From Klebsormidium nitens (Eukaryota; Streptophyta; Klebsormidiophyceae; Klebsormidiales; Klebsormidiaceae): a DNA stretch of 64,000 bases. Each line of letters opens with the position of its first letter. Within the stretch, counting starts at the first letter, position 1. Positions 21,501-29,940 of the stretch are shown one piece after another. The position numbers were made by a program, and so were the translations under genes. The stretch is taken from positions 85,669 to 149,668 of the forward strand of contig DF237144.1 of the NCBI GenBank assembly GCA_000708835.1, in the 5' to 3' direction. Under the pieces are notes generated by a model. That model saw only the letters and a program-made list of their open reading frames with translations. It did no database searches and was not told the origin of the DNA.

Positions 21501-24043
21501 TTTGCGAACAGCATGCGGACCGATGAACACCTTGGAGTTGTCCAGAGCCGGGGCTATCGAACGGTCTATTTGCCAACTCAACCGAATAAGTGCGTCAACA
21601 ACTCCGCGACTTCGCAATGTATAGAGTTCGTGAACCCACCTGGGTTTGCGCACGGCGTGAGGGATGAAAAACACCTTGGACTTGTCGACGCCGTACGCCG
21701 AGACCATCGAGTGGTACGCGTGCCAGCTCATCACGATAAACGCGTCAGAGAAGTAACTCAAGTGGCGCACGAAACCCTTCTCCTCCAGGCAGGGGTAAGC
21801 GTAGGGGGAGTGCACGACGATCGACGTGTGCAGATGGGGCATGCCTTCGATGGCGTCGAGAGTGCCGGTCATCCACCTGGGTTAAGAAGTGGGTTTAGGT
21901 TAGTCAGGCCTTTGAAAGAGGTCAAGTCCGTGGTTGAATGAAGTGGTTAAGCTAAGCGTAAGGAGAGTGCACGACAATCAACATAGGCAGATGCGGCATG
22001 CCTTCGATGGCGTCGAGAGTGCCGGTCATCCACCTGGGTTAAGAGAGGTTATGATAAGTCAATGGACCGGCATGCTTTAGGCATGCCTTGAGAGACATTC
22101 AGAGTGCCGGTTGAAAAAAACGGTGGAAACAAACGAATCGAGACCGGGCAAACATGGGCGAAATTAGCAAGGATTAGAAGAGTCTTCAGATCCATTGTAA
22201 GTTGCATATTCGAAGATGTTGAGCATATCAGATTTGAGGAGATTCTTGTATGTGCACCAGACCCTTCAAAGCTAAAAATCCAGGCAATGTTGAAAAGGCA
22301 CACCTCTGTTGGATTTGGGCCGGTCGCAACCCAAAAGCATGACACGCGCTTACAGGAGCCTGATATCGGCATCGCTTCCAACTTCTTAAAACGTCTTTTT
22401 TTGCCGACAGACTACCAAGGCCAGAAAAGCGACGAATTGGAGAAGCCCACACATTACATGCTCAGCTGTGGACGTGACACCCTGTCAATATCTTAAAACT
22501 GCTAAGTAATCTTGAATGTAAAATCAGTCGAATTCAGCTGAAACCGTCAGGAGCCACAAAATCAAGGAGCTAAAACGGCTGAGATTACACTCAGCCAACC
22601 AGGTCTATGCACATCTTTGAACCCCAAAAGGGTCAAACTGACCCTCCTTTAACCACTTTCCCGCAGATCCGACCAAAACCTTGAAAATAAGTTACAATCT
22701 GTGGACCCCAAAGGGTTCCATTAGCCCTCACCTGACCAAGTCCAGCGCCTGCCACTTGATCTTGATCAGCCCAAACTCGAGCTGCATCACCATGTGCGTG
22801 AACGGGAGATCCTTCTTCGGGATGCTCAGCACGTCGGGGCTCTTGAGATTCTTCACCGTCCGCTTCTGGTGCTCGATCACGTACTGCGAGGCGTTCCAAA
22901 ACGCGCGGGACGGGACGTCGGCGTCGAGGTTTATGATCCCAAGAACGGTGGACGCATTGTAAGCGGCCGTGGAGTCGGGATCGTCAAAAGCAATGACGGA
23001 GTATTCGCAGCGGCGGTCGGCGCCCGTGCGGCGCGAGAACTCGGGACCCATGGAGCGCATCGCATTGATGAAGTTCTCGGCAAACACGCCGATGCCGCAC
23101 CTGGAGGGGGGAGAAAACCGGTGCAATTTTAGGGGGGGCGAAATGAGTAAAGTTCTGGGGGGGGCGACAAGTGCGGCGCGAGAATTCGGGCCCCATGGAG
23201 CGCATCGCGTTGATGAAGTTCTCAACAAACACGCCAATGCCGCACCTGAGGGGGGAAAGAAAACAGCTATAAATTGGAGGGGGGGGGCAAAAAAGTGATG
23301 TTTGACGAGGGGAGGAAGGGGAGAATCGTGTTTTCAGGGGGCCGGAGGCATAACTCTCAGGTTCCCATCTCATCCTGACTCAACACTCAGCAGTAAACAG
23401 GGGCAGGGACACGCGTCGGGTCGTTATTCAGACCATACAATCAGCTGGCTTTCTTGAAACGGTAGAAAGAAGGCACTTGTGCAAGGGGCATGTGTAAACT
23501 GCATATAAGGGGCATTTCTCATGTGAAACCAGTGGGTTACCATTTTAGAAGGCAGACGTAAAGCAGTGACAAGGCCCACCTCCGGGGGGGGGTTGTGTAG
23601 TTACCAGGACTGTTATACCTGCCCCCCGCCCACACGCACAGACGCGCATACACAACAGGAACCAAGCAGGTCAAATCACAAAACCAGAGGAACAGGCACT
23701 TTGACAAACTTCACCTCCGTGGAGGGTACGTGCTGATGACCATTCCTGGTCCATCCCCCCTAAAACCGAAAATGTGCATACACAAAAAGCAACAAGCACC
23801 ATCCATGAAAACGTGAAAACGGGAATATTTACGAGCTCACCTCCGTGGGGGGTACGTGCTGATGACCAGGACGTGGCACACTTGCTCCCCCCCCTCTGCG
23901 CCGTCGGTCAGGTCCGCCTCAAACGTCCACATCGACGAGAGGATCACGCTCCAGAAGAAGAAGAGGCAGAGAACGGAGGAGATCGCCAGGAAGATTTTCA
24001 CCGGGCGGCTTGAGAAGAGGGATGGTGCTGTGGGGCCCGCCAT
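12522..24043 (-). CDS. tandem GT4-GT4 glycosyltransferase, type II membrane protein (14 exons, 1250 aa)
   Basis: Exons (5' to 3'): 24043-23841, 23100-22732, 21876-21640, 21188-20894, 20412-19877, 19601-19385, 18712-18473, 17977-17874, 17543-17382, 16643-16403, 15724-15506, 14761-14573, 13922-13375, 12714-12522. All 13 junctions are GT-AG and in phase. Residues 1-16 are cytosolic, 17-40 form a signal anchor, and the rest should be lumenal (Golgi or ER). Domain 1 (about 55-550) starts with VLVISTYPPRRCGIGVF, typical of GT-B N-domains, and ends with MTPYDEITPTSGALLEAM, the donor-site variant seen in GT4 proteins with TSGTL-type motifs. Residues 551-800 are an unassigned linker. Domain 2 (about 830-1250) has a WIHQQPWEFYGIP motif and a canonical E-x7-E (EGFGLTIVE, E1120/E1128). 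It probably transfers sugar from a nucleotide-sugar to a surface glycan; donor and acceptor are unknown. Confidence 0.85.
13980..14300 (-). repeat. shadow array upstream of exon 13 (GT4 gene)
   Basis: Two clear copies (13980-14053 and 14130-14185) and a weak third (near 14270-14300) of the acceptor and first residues of exon 13, which encodes TVNPGMASGGALAL. The nearest copy differs from the real one by a few substitutions and one indel. The second is shorter and more diverged. The acceptor CTGCAG is retained in both. Confidence 0.82.
14900..15445 (-). repeat. shadow array downstream of exon 11 (GT4 gene)
   Basis: Four copies of the exon 11 3' edge and its donor follow the real donor (exon end 15506), with donor equivalents near 15366, 15226, 15047 and 14925. 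The spacing is 122-179 bp. Each keeps the block read on the plus strand as CACCTTGTTTCCGGCCGC, i.e. GCGGCCGGAAACAAG|GTG on the coding strand. Confidence 0.87.
15755..15940 (-). repeat. shadow copies upstream of exon 11 (GT4 gene)
   Basis: A near-identical copy (15755-15850) of the exon 11 5' part encoding PGSVLHMLIYTAYKKQ, and a weaker second copy (about 15877-15940). Both lie 5' of the real acceptor at 15725 on the coding strand. Confidence 0.82.
17049..17290 (-). repeat. shadow copies downstream of exon 9 (GT4 gene)
   Basis: Two copies of the exon 9 3' edge (LLDGNN...TNVKGQTWQLFGIR), at about 17216-17290 and 17049-17125. They follow the real donor at 17381 with a period of about 165 bp. 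Both keep the donor GTAA or GTGA context. Confidence 0.85.
17605..17805 (-). repeat. shadow copies upstream of exon 9 (GT4 gene)
   Basis: Two copies (17617-17700, 17740-17805) of the exon 9 5' edge (coding CQWDRFSIDTECKK) together with the intron segment before the acceptor. The unit therefore spans the splice junction rather than the exon alone. The nearer copy is clearly more similar. Confidence 0.83.
18300..18365 (-). repeat. shadow of exon 7 3' edge (GT4 gene)
   Basis: A diverged copy of the block encoding EPGKEGAGWRERLVL at the end of exon 7 (here GREEGAGWREPLLL-like), about 165 bp downstream on the coding strand. The donor is not preserved. Confidence 0.72.
18770..18990 (-). repeat. 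shadow copies upstream of exon 7 (GT4 gene)
   Basis: A nearly exact copy (18777-18888) of the acceptor and first 90 or so bases of exon 7, including the coding for RVGIRWHYTWILADVT, and a decayed second copy (about 18930-18990). The first keeps a CGCAG acceptor and an open frame for its whole length. Confidence 0.87.
19185..19290 (-). repeat. shadow of exon 6 3' edge (GT4 gene)
   Basis: A copy of the segment coding for GGVLPKDLRMAPGVYVLFSDKDLQ, about 180 bp after the real donor at 19384. The corresponding block on the plus strand begins CTGCAAACCTTTGTCCGAG. The donor is degraded. Confidence 0.82.
19655..19760 (-). repeat. shadow of exon 6 5' edge (GT4 gene)
   Basis: A very close copy of the acceptor-proximal 90 bp of exon 6 (coding DDSELATITPENNVVNSF). 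It carries the replacement DSQLATITPENNVVNSF and a GAGGATCG motif where the acceptor was. It lies about 150 bp 5' of the real exon on the coding strand. Confidence 0.87.
20485..20575 (-). repeat. shadow of exon 5 5' edge (GT4 gene)
   Basis: A decayed copy of the YAAELGVAQHIIWQDE start of exon 5, with the acceptor GTGCAG still present, about 145 bp 5' of the real acceptor. It supports my choice of acceptor at 20413, because the duplicated unit shows the same boundary. Confidence 0.78.
21486..21550 (-). repeat. shadow of exon 3 3' edge (GT4 gene)
   Basis: A copy of the segment coding SKVFFIPHAVRKPR and its donor, about 150 bp downstream of the real donor at 21639. The reading is nearly preserved (DNSKVFIGPHAVRKPR) and the GTGGTT-like donor is weakened. 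Confidence 0.84.
21960..22045 (-). repeat. shadow of exon 3 5' edge (GT4 gene)
   Basis: A near-identical copy of the first 75 or so bases of exon 3 (MTGTLDAIEGMPHL) with an intact CCCAG acceptor, about 150 bp 5' of the real one. A faint third copy may lie at 22060-22110. Confidence 0.86.
23160..23252 (-). repeat. shadow of exon 2 5' edge (GT4 gene)
   Basis: A copy of the RCGIGVFAENFINAMRSMGPEFSRR start of exon 2, reading RCGIGVFVENFINAMRSMG, with a CTCAG acceptor still in phase. It lies about 145 bp 5' of the real exon. It is one of the youngest-looking shadows in this gene. Confidence 0.88.
23710..23755 (-). repeat. shadow of exon 1 3' edge (GT4 gene)
   Basis: A copy of the last 35 or so bases of exon 1 (VISTYPPR) plus the donor (GGAGGTGAA on the coding strand), about 125 bp into intron 1. 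A fainter GGAGGTGGG remnant is at about 23575-23590. Confidence 0.78.
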
Positions 24044-26869
24044 CGGGGTCGGGGGGTCTGAGTCGGAACCCAGGTTTGCTGGCGGGTTAGGGACAGGGTT
24101 AGGGGGCGGGTTGCTTGGAGTTGAAGGTTTGATTGTTGGACGAGGGGGCCTGCAGAGGGGAGAGTAATAGAATCAGACAGAATGTAGTTCAAGACCAGCA
24201 ATTAAAGCGATTGTTGAGCTCCAATCGGTTGCCTTGGCCATTAGCAAGGAGCGAAACTATGCCTGAAAGAAGCTAGCCTCCAATGGCGAAGCTTCTGTGA
24301 AAGGGGCATCTTAGCAGGAGACTTTAGCAAGGTGCAGAGCAGCAAACAGCCGGGATGTTTCAATCAGTCAATCACAGAGCAGAAGGAACAAAAGTAGCCA
24401 GGCTTAACGGAGAGGACGCTTCAAAATGAAGGCTATGCATGCAGGTTAGGACTAAGGGGCAGATGCAGTGAGTGCACAAAAAGGAGGCAAGTACAAAGAA
24501 GTAGAGTGTAAGCGACGGGCAATACTAGCAGAAAGACACTGGCTGAAGGGAAAGTTTTTGAAGAGCTTGGTACGAATTGACCTGTGAGGGTGCATAAGCA
24601 CTCGGTTACCCACAGCAAAGATAAGCAGGAGACACATAATCTTCATGATTGATTGATGGTGGGGCCGCAAGCCCTCATGTCAGTCAGAAGGTGGATCAAT
24701 CCCATCAATCCCAGAACTTCTGGGCGGGCACAAGATCGAGTGGCGGACTCCCTGAGTGAACGACCTTGATGACTTCTTCAGATTGGGAGTAGTTGTGACT
24801 AGCAATCGCGAGCCCCGTTGAGGCCGACGCCAGGGATCCAGCTGTCGACTAAGCAGATGCATCTTGGGGAAGCTCAAAAGTTACTCTTGTTGCCCTATCC
24901 AGCTGATTGACCGCAGGCGTTGACAAGTTCGTCTTAGTGGGGGTGAGTGTGACTACAAATCAGTACGCCCAACCGAAGCCCAAACAAACCAATAAGCGGT
25001 CAGCTAAGCATATGCATCTGCTCAGAGACAACTGTAGTTGCCGTATCGAGGCATCTAAGTCAAAGAGAGAACTGCAGAGCTCGACAAGTGGCAGCTCATT
25101 CTGCACGCATAGTTGACGCTAGATTGCCGCACTCTCCCCCAACAAAAGGTGGCCCCACTTTCAGAGATTCCCACGTCGGGAAAGCGTGATTGGGGGTGTT
25201 AATCATAGCTGGCTAGCCCAGGTCAAACAAGGCAGACAGTACCAGGAAATGAGCAATAAGCAAATCTCACATCATAAATCGGACACAGCCCAGACATAAG
25301 CAAGCGCCCCAAAGCCACAGCTTTCAGCCAGACATATTGAGTGTTGGAGTAGAGGTAGCTTCATGAAGAAATGTTGCTACCAGAGGATTGTAATGATGAT
25401 GCAGCGTTTGTCTTCTTGGTGTCACTAGATTTGAGAATATCGTAGAGGAAAAGAGACAGCCGATGACGAAAGTGGAACTGGTCTGTTGAGTGGTGGCAAG
25501 TCCAGAGAAGTTCTCAAGAAGCTCACACCGCCCTAGAAACCGCCAAGAAGATTGACGGAAGCAGCGCCTAAGCTCATGTCAGACTCAGCTGAGGGTCACA
25601 TGGGTCGCAGCCCATATGACATATGTCAGCCCAGCCTTTCACTTTCCTAAAGCCCAAGCCTGGAGAGTTAGTAAGCAACCCGGGTAGCAACATTTGTAAT
25701 GGTGGTCAAAGGAAAGTGGCTCACACACCAGGATAGACGTGCAAGTGACAGCCGCTCAAGGAAGACAACCACCAACGAAATAAACCCACCTTTTTCTTTT
25801 CAGTAGAGGCCAAAACGACAGCAGCCCTTTCTTGGAAACCCTTGAGCGCCGTAGGAGCAGACTGCCCTTTCAAAGTGCTGGCAACCCTTTCGTTTGCCCA
25901 ACTTTCTCTGCCGGCTCCCCCACAAGTTTACAGACGATGTCTCTGAACGATCTGCACGAAATGCTGTCTAACCGCAGGACTGCGTCCACCTTTTAATCCC
26001 TCAGCATTGGCCAATTTGCTTCAGGCTCTTCAAACCCTAAAAGTCGTGGGACACTAGCATAACTTCTGCCCCGCAAACAAACACAAGGAGTCCTCCATCT
26101 TTGACGTGACAAACGCATGAACAGGCAAAGACTCCATGCTTCAGATCTACCCAAAGGCTTCTAAAGAAAGATCGCATGTGCGAGGAGATTCAGAACGGCG
26201 CGCAGCGGAACCCGCCATGATGGATCTGTGAGAGGGAGGCGGAGGAGGGGCGCTAAAACGCCGTGCTTGGTATCCGGCACTGCCGCGAATGTTGCCGGCG
26301 GCATGCAATCTCCACAACTCCTCTCTAGCGGGACATCCGGGAAAGAACATCTGAGACGAACTTCACAACCCGCTAAGGGACCCATCGACAAGGGTCGTCG
26401 GCCCGTGCCGTCCTAAGATTTAGTGCGCCCGAAATTATCTCGTTGGGGCGCCACTTTCTGGAAGCATAGGAAGGTAACCTACAAATCAAAAGTAGGTCCA
26501 GCGTTACCCTCCAGCCGAGAGTCAACTGTTGCCAAATCCCGGATTCTTCGCGTTCCGGGAATCCGACTCGACTGATCCATGCACGATCCCCGCGCCGTCG
26601 ATCTGATGCAGAGCCCAGAGATCGTGCGGACTGTTTGTTTACCGTGCAAGTTCCCCGGGCATAGCGGCCTGCACTACCGAGGCAGTTCTCCGGCCAGCTG
26701 TACGTAAGCGCCGGGCTGCTTGTGGCTTCGACGGGGGGCTCCGCCCCCCCGCTCTTCAGCCCCTCCCCAGTTCGGGGCGCCTGGAGGTCTGTCCCGGGAG
26801 TACGGAGTCTAGCCCGGCCTATGCAATAGTATATTGATTGTAAACGTGGTCCACATAACATCAATCGGA
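24044..26869. other. intergenic region, upstream of GT4 gene
   Basis: It probably holds the 5' UTR and promoter of the GT4 gene, but I cannot place either. I see no supported coding region. A palindromic GGGGGGCTCCGCCCCCC block at 26732-26750 can form a strong hairpin and resembles a second one at 30366-30387. Confidence 0.4.
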
Positions 26870-26943
26870 GCTCGCTTAGCTCAGTTGGTTAGAGCGTGGT
26901 GCTAATAACGCCAAGGTCACAGGTTCGACCCCTGTAGTGAGCA
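26870..26943 (+). tRNA. tRNA-Ile (anticodon AAU)
   Basis: A 74-nt cloverleaf that folds completely. The acceptor stem GCTCGCT (26870-26876) pairs with AGTGAGC (26936-26942) with one G-U pair, and the discriminator is A. The D arm is GCTC/GAGC. The anticodon stem is TGGTG/CGCCA with loop CTAATAA, giving anticodon AAT at 26904-26906. The T arm contains GGTTCGACC. The internal A box (TAGCTCAGTTGG) and B box (GGTTCGACCCC) are intact. There is no intron and no encoded CCA, as expected for a nuclear gene. It reads AUU, AUC and AUA after A34-to-inosine editing. Confidence 0.97.
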
Positions 26944-26944
26944 G

Positions 26945-26950
26945 TTTTTT
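26945..26950 (+). terminator. Pol III terminator of the tRNA-Ile gene
   Basis: A run of six T residues starts two bases after the end of the mature tRNA, the usual RNA polymerase III stop signal. Confidence 0.85.
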
Positions 26951-27055
26951 ATATATCATCATCTACGTTCTGGCAGGAACTGGTTACCCAGGCAAAAGGA
27001 ACATCAACGCTGCTGCCTATCTCTTTTGAGCAGCCAGCGCTTTCTGTTCTAGCAT

Positions 27056-27312
27056 TATCATTGGTGTTCTAGCATTGACATTCAGTTGACTATCTCTTTT
27101 GCGCAAGGGGTTCCCCACCCCGAGCCGGTGCTTTTATTGCTAGAACAACTCACAGTTGGCAGGAACACATGCAAGAACACCTCTACGAGCAGTTCGCTAG
27201 AACACATGCTAGAACACCTCACATGCAGAATCGCTAGAACATATGCTACAACATCTCGTATGCAGAATTGCAGTCTGGTGCGAACCAGCTAATGTTGACT
27301 GGTTCGCACCAG
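27056..27312 (+). repeat. dispersed repeat, GCTAGAAC family (copy 1)
   Basis: A 230-bp segment starting at a TTCTAGCATTGACATTCA block, then CCCCGAGC, TTTTATTGCTAGAACAAC and several AGAACAC(A/C)T units. It matches the segment at 29392-29600 in the same order. At its end is a perfect 14-bp inverted repeat (27275-27288 with 27299-27312, spacer 10). It is probably a non-coding mobile or satellite-like repeat. Confidence 0.7.
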
Positions 27313-27702
27313 CAGTCAACATTTACACGACCTCCCACCTTTTTCTGGTGCACAAGCCTTCTGTTGAGCATTATTATCTTCTAGCATTATTAGCTGGTGT
27401 CGTGGCGGAAGTGGAGCGAGTTTCGAGGCTGTCATATTCGGCGCTTCCTGCTGGCGTACACCGTTTCCATACGCCTCATCCTCCTAGAATAAAGCGTTCT
27501 TGCGTGCGTTCTCCTCCTGGCATAGCGTGCGTCTTCCTCCTGGCATATGGGCTCTTCCTACTGGCTAGGGCAGACGCTTTTCCTTGGGTGGCACTTCTTT
27601 GTCCACATTCGCGACGCCTGCCTGACACTCAACGCTTTCTGGCTCCGCTCTGACCAATTCTGCTGTCAACAGCTCCGCTAACCGAGACGTTGCCCCCCCG
27701 AT

Positions 27703-28337
27703 ATGCTCGCTGTCAAGAACAAGATGCGATCTACCCACAACATTCGCAAGAACTTTGTACCAAAGAATCAGTCCCGGACAGTCTCGCGCCTCACCATTTC
27801 GCTGCAGAAATCGGACAAGGTGATGGAGCCGGTGGAGCTCCGTCTGAAACCGGGACGCCTTGCAACGAGCGCAAGCGGCTCGCCAGCAACGTCCAGGTGG
27901 TGAGTCAACCCGTCAACCGTTGTCATCATGAATCAACGTATATTAACGAATGATTCCCATCCGTCGGAACCTCACTTGACCACTTGCAAGTTGGGAAAAG
28001 CGTAAGAGAGCAGCACGTCGTGGCTCAGCGTCACATGAATATGTGGCGGCCACCTGATGCCATCCGCTTGAATGAGGTCGTCCTCGGGTGAGGAACTCTG
28101 GAAGAGCCGCCCTTGGTGTAGTCAGATTTGAAAGCAGGTCCGTCCTGCCCCCGTCCTGCAAGCCCTTCGATATTCACTATAGCGCCCTCTTCCTCGAAAC
28201 GGTCAAAAGTTAATCAACCATCACAGCACCGAGCCATCATGACGACGCTCAGCCTTTTTTTCCTCGGCAGGTCTGACCGTGTGTGCGTCCGCAGTCTAGA
28301 CAAGGGCCGCCACCAGAAGCGCTATCTTTACAAGTAA
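27703..28337 (+). CDS. possible small basic protein (2 exons, 87 aa)
   Basis: Exons 27703-27899 and 28271-28337. The donor (TG|GTGAGT) and acceptor (a T7-containing pyrimidine tract then GGCAG|G) are both strong. The junction is in phase 2 and the frame ends in TAA; an in-frame stop lies upstream of the ATG. The product is rich in Lys and Arg, with segments MRSTHNIRKNFVPKNQSR, DKVMEPVELRLKPGRL and C-terminal GRHQKRYLYK. The style recalls a small ribosomal or nucleic-acid-binding protein, but I do not recognise the family. It sits between two copies of the GCTAGAAC repeat. A competing open segment exists on the opposite strand inside the intron. Confidence 0.35.
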
Positions 28338-29391
28338 GCAAGGAGACAGGAATTTATAAGCAAGGCAATTGGTCAAAGATCTGAGAGAAGCACTTCTTTT
28401 AATTTCCTGGCACACTACGAAGATGCATCTTTCAACAAGTGAAAGATTGAGTATCTTGGCCTGGCATGAACGGCAGGGGATCTTATACATGCCCCATCAA
28501 CCTGGTCAGTTGCAGCCTACATTTAGGAACTGCGCAAAAGGCCAATTCTGTGAATTCCAAACCTCTTGAGACTCACCATGAAAAAGAAGACAGGGTGGCG
28601 TTCAGAGGGTGATCCATTCTCTGCCACGAAGGGCTTCAGAGCTGCATTTTCAACACTGTGTTTCTGCATGTAGTCGGAGTATTAAGTTCCACATAGATCC
28701 CCCAAGCGGCTTGATATGGTCAAATGTGGGACTCGCTTCACGCTTTGAGCTCGGCGTTGAAAGTTGCAGCCGCTTGGTGCCACTGACCACTGAAGGCCAT
28801 GTTGTCCTGTAGAGTTCCCAACAAAGGAGCTAGACAGATGTTGCTTAGCTTTGTCGTTTGCTACTAAGGTAGAATACATGCTCTTGCTTGTCACGACCGG
28901 CAGCGTCTTCCGCATTGTACATTTTACATTGATGAAATGTTCCCCTCTCGCCTCTCCCTGACTTCCTGACATTTCCACAAGCAAGGATGGAGCCTAGCTT
29001 GAAAGGTTCACAGAAATCTCCTTCGAGAATCTCGTGGATCAATTCAACTCGAGGGCACCTGACTAGGTCCTACTCCGACTAGTACTACGGTACTATAGTA
29101 GTATCAGATTCTTAGTAGGTACTCCTGAGCCTGAGCCTGAGGCTTGAGCGCAGCGGACCGTCCGAGCAGAGATGCCGACCAGCAGTAGCAGGCGTTGATC
29201 TGAAGCCTTTTCCTTCATCGGACGTACACGATGCAACGACCAGGCGTGCCCTCTGTTTATGCGGTCGATGGACGCAGTTGTTGACCATCCAACGGCTGCG
29301 ATCGAAACTAGAACAACCCAGACACAAAGAGCAGGAATGTATCCCAACACTTTTGTTCTAGCAATAGCATTCAATTGACTATCACAGATCG

Positions 29392-29605
29392 TGGTGTTCT
29401 AGCATTGACATTCAATTGACTACCTTTCAAGTTCTGCCATTGGGTTGCCTTCCTTTCCTTACCCCGAGCTCGTACTTTTATTGCTAGAACAACGAGCAGT
29501 TCACAGGAACACATGCAAGAACATCTCAACGAGCAGTTCGCTAGAACACATGCTAGAACATCTCATATGCAGAATCGCAGTCCGGTGCAAACCAATTAAG
29601 GGCGC
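29392..29605 (+). repeat. dispersed repeat, GCTAGAAC family (copy 2)
   Basis: A second copy of the 27056 element in the same orientation, sharing TTCTAGCATTGACATTCA, CCCCGAGC(T/C), TTTTATTGCTAGAACAAC and the ACGAGCAGTTCGCTAGAAC block. The terminal inverted repeat seen in copy 1 is missing its second arm here. Confidence 0.7.
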
Positions 29606-29778
29606 AATGCTGAAGCATGGAGGGGAGCGGAAGCTGTGAGAAATCTGTGCGGAACCAGCAGAGGAGGACTTGTGCAGCACCCATTCAGGTGAGGGCAGGA
29701 CGATATTTTGTTTGTCGCTGCAGGGACACCGGAGTTGACAAATCGTTTGGGCACCGGCAACAAGTGCAGGAGGCTAGC

Positions 29779-29940
29779 TTTGCTAGAACACTTTGCTAGA
29801 ACAGCGCTTGCTAGAACTGTGCTTCAGCTGTCAGCTTTGCTAGAATACGTTGCTAGAACAGCGCTTGCTAGAACTGTGCTTCAGCTGTCAGCTTTGCTAG
29901 AACACTTTGCTAGAACAGCGCTTGCTAGAACAGCACTCCA
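29779..29940 (+). repeat. tandem array of GCTAGAAC units
   Basis: Nearly perfect repeats of a roughly 55-bp unit made of TTTGCTAGAACA, GCGCTTGCTAGAAC and TGTGCTTCAGCTGTCAGC blocks; three units are visible. The octamer GCTAGAAC occurs at least eight times here. It is linked to the dispersed element just upstream. Confidence 0.82.

Noticed and set aside
26373-26864. 163-codon frame on the minus strand
   Set aside because: It includes the GC palindrome, has no family resemblance and no splice context, and lies just upstream of the tRNA.
27972-28106. Minus-strand exon candidate reading SSSPEDDLIQADGIRWPPHIHV
   Set aside because: It has an acceptor (TCTTCCAG) and possible donor (AAGTGAGG), but I found no compatible neighbouring exons and it conflicts with the plus-strand two-exon model. 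Left unannotated.
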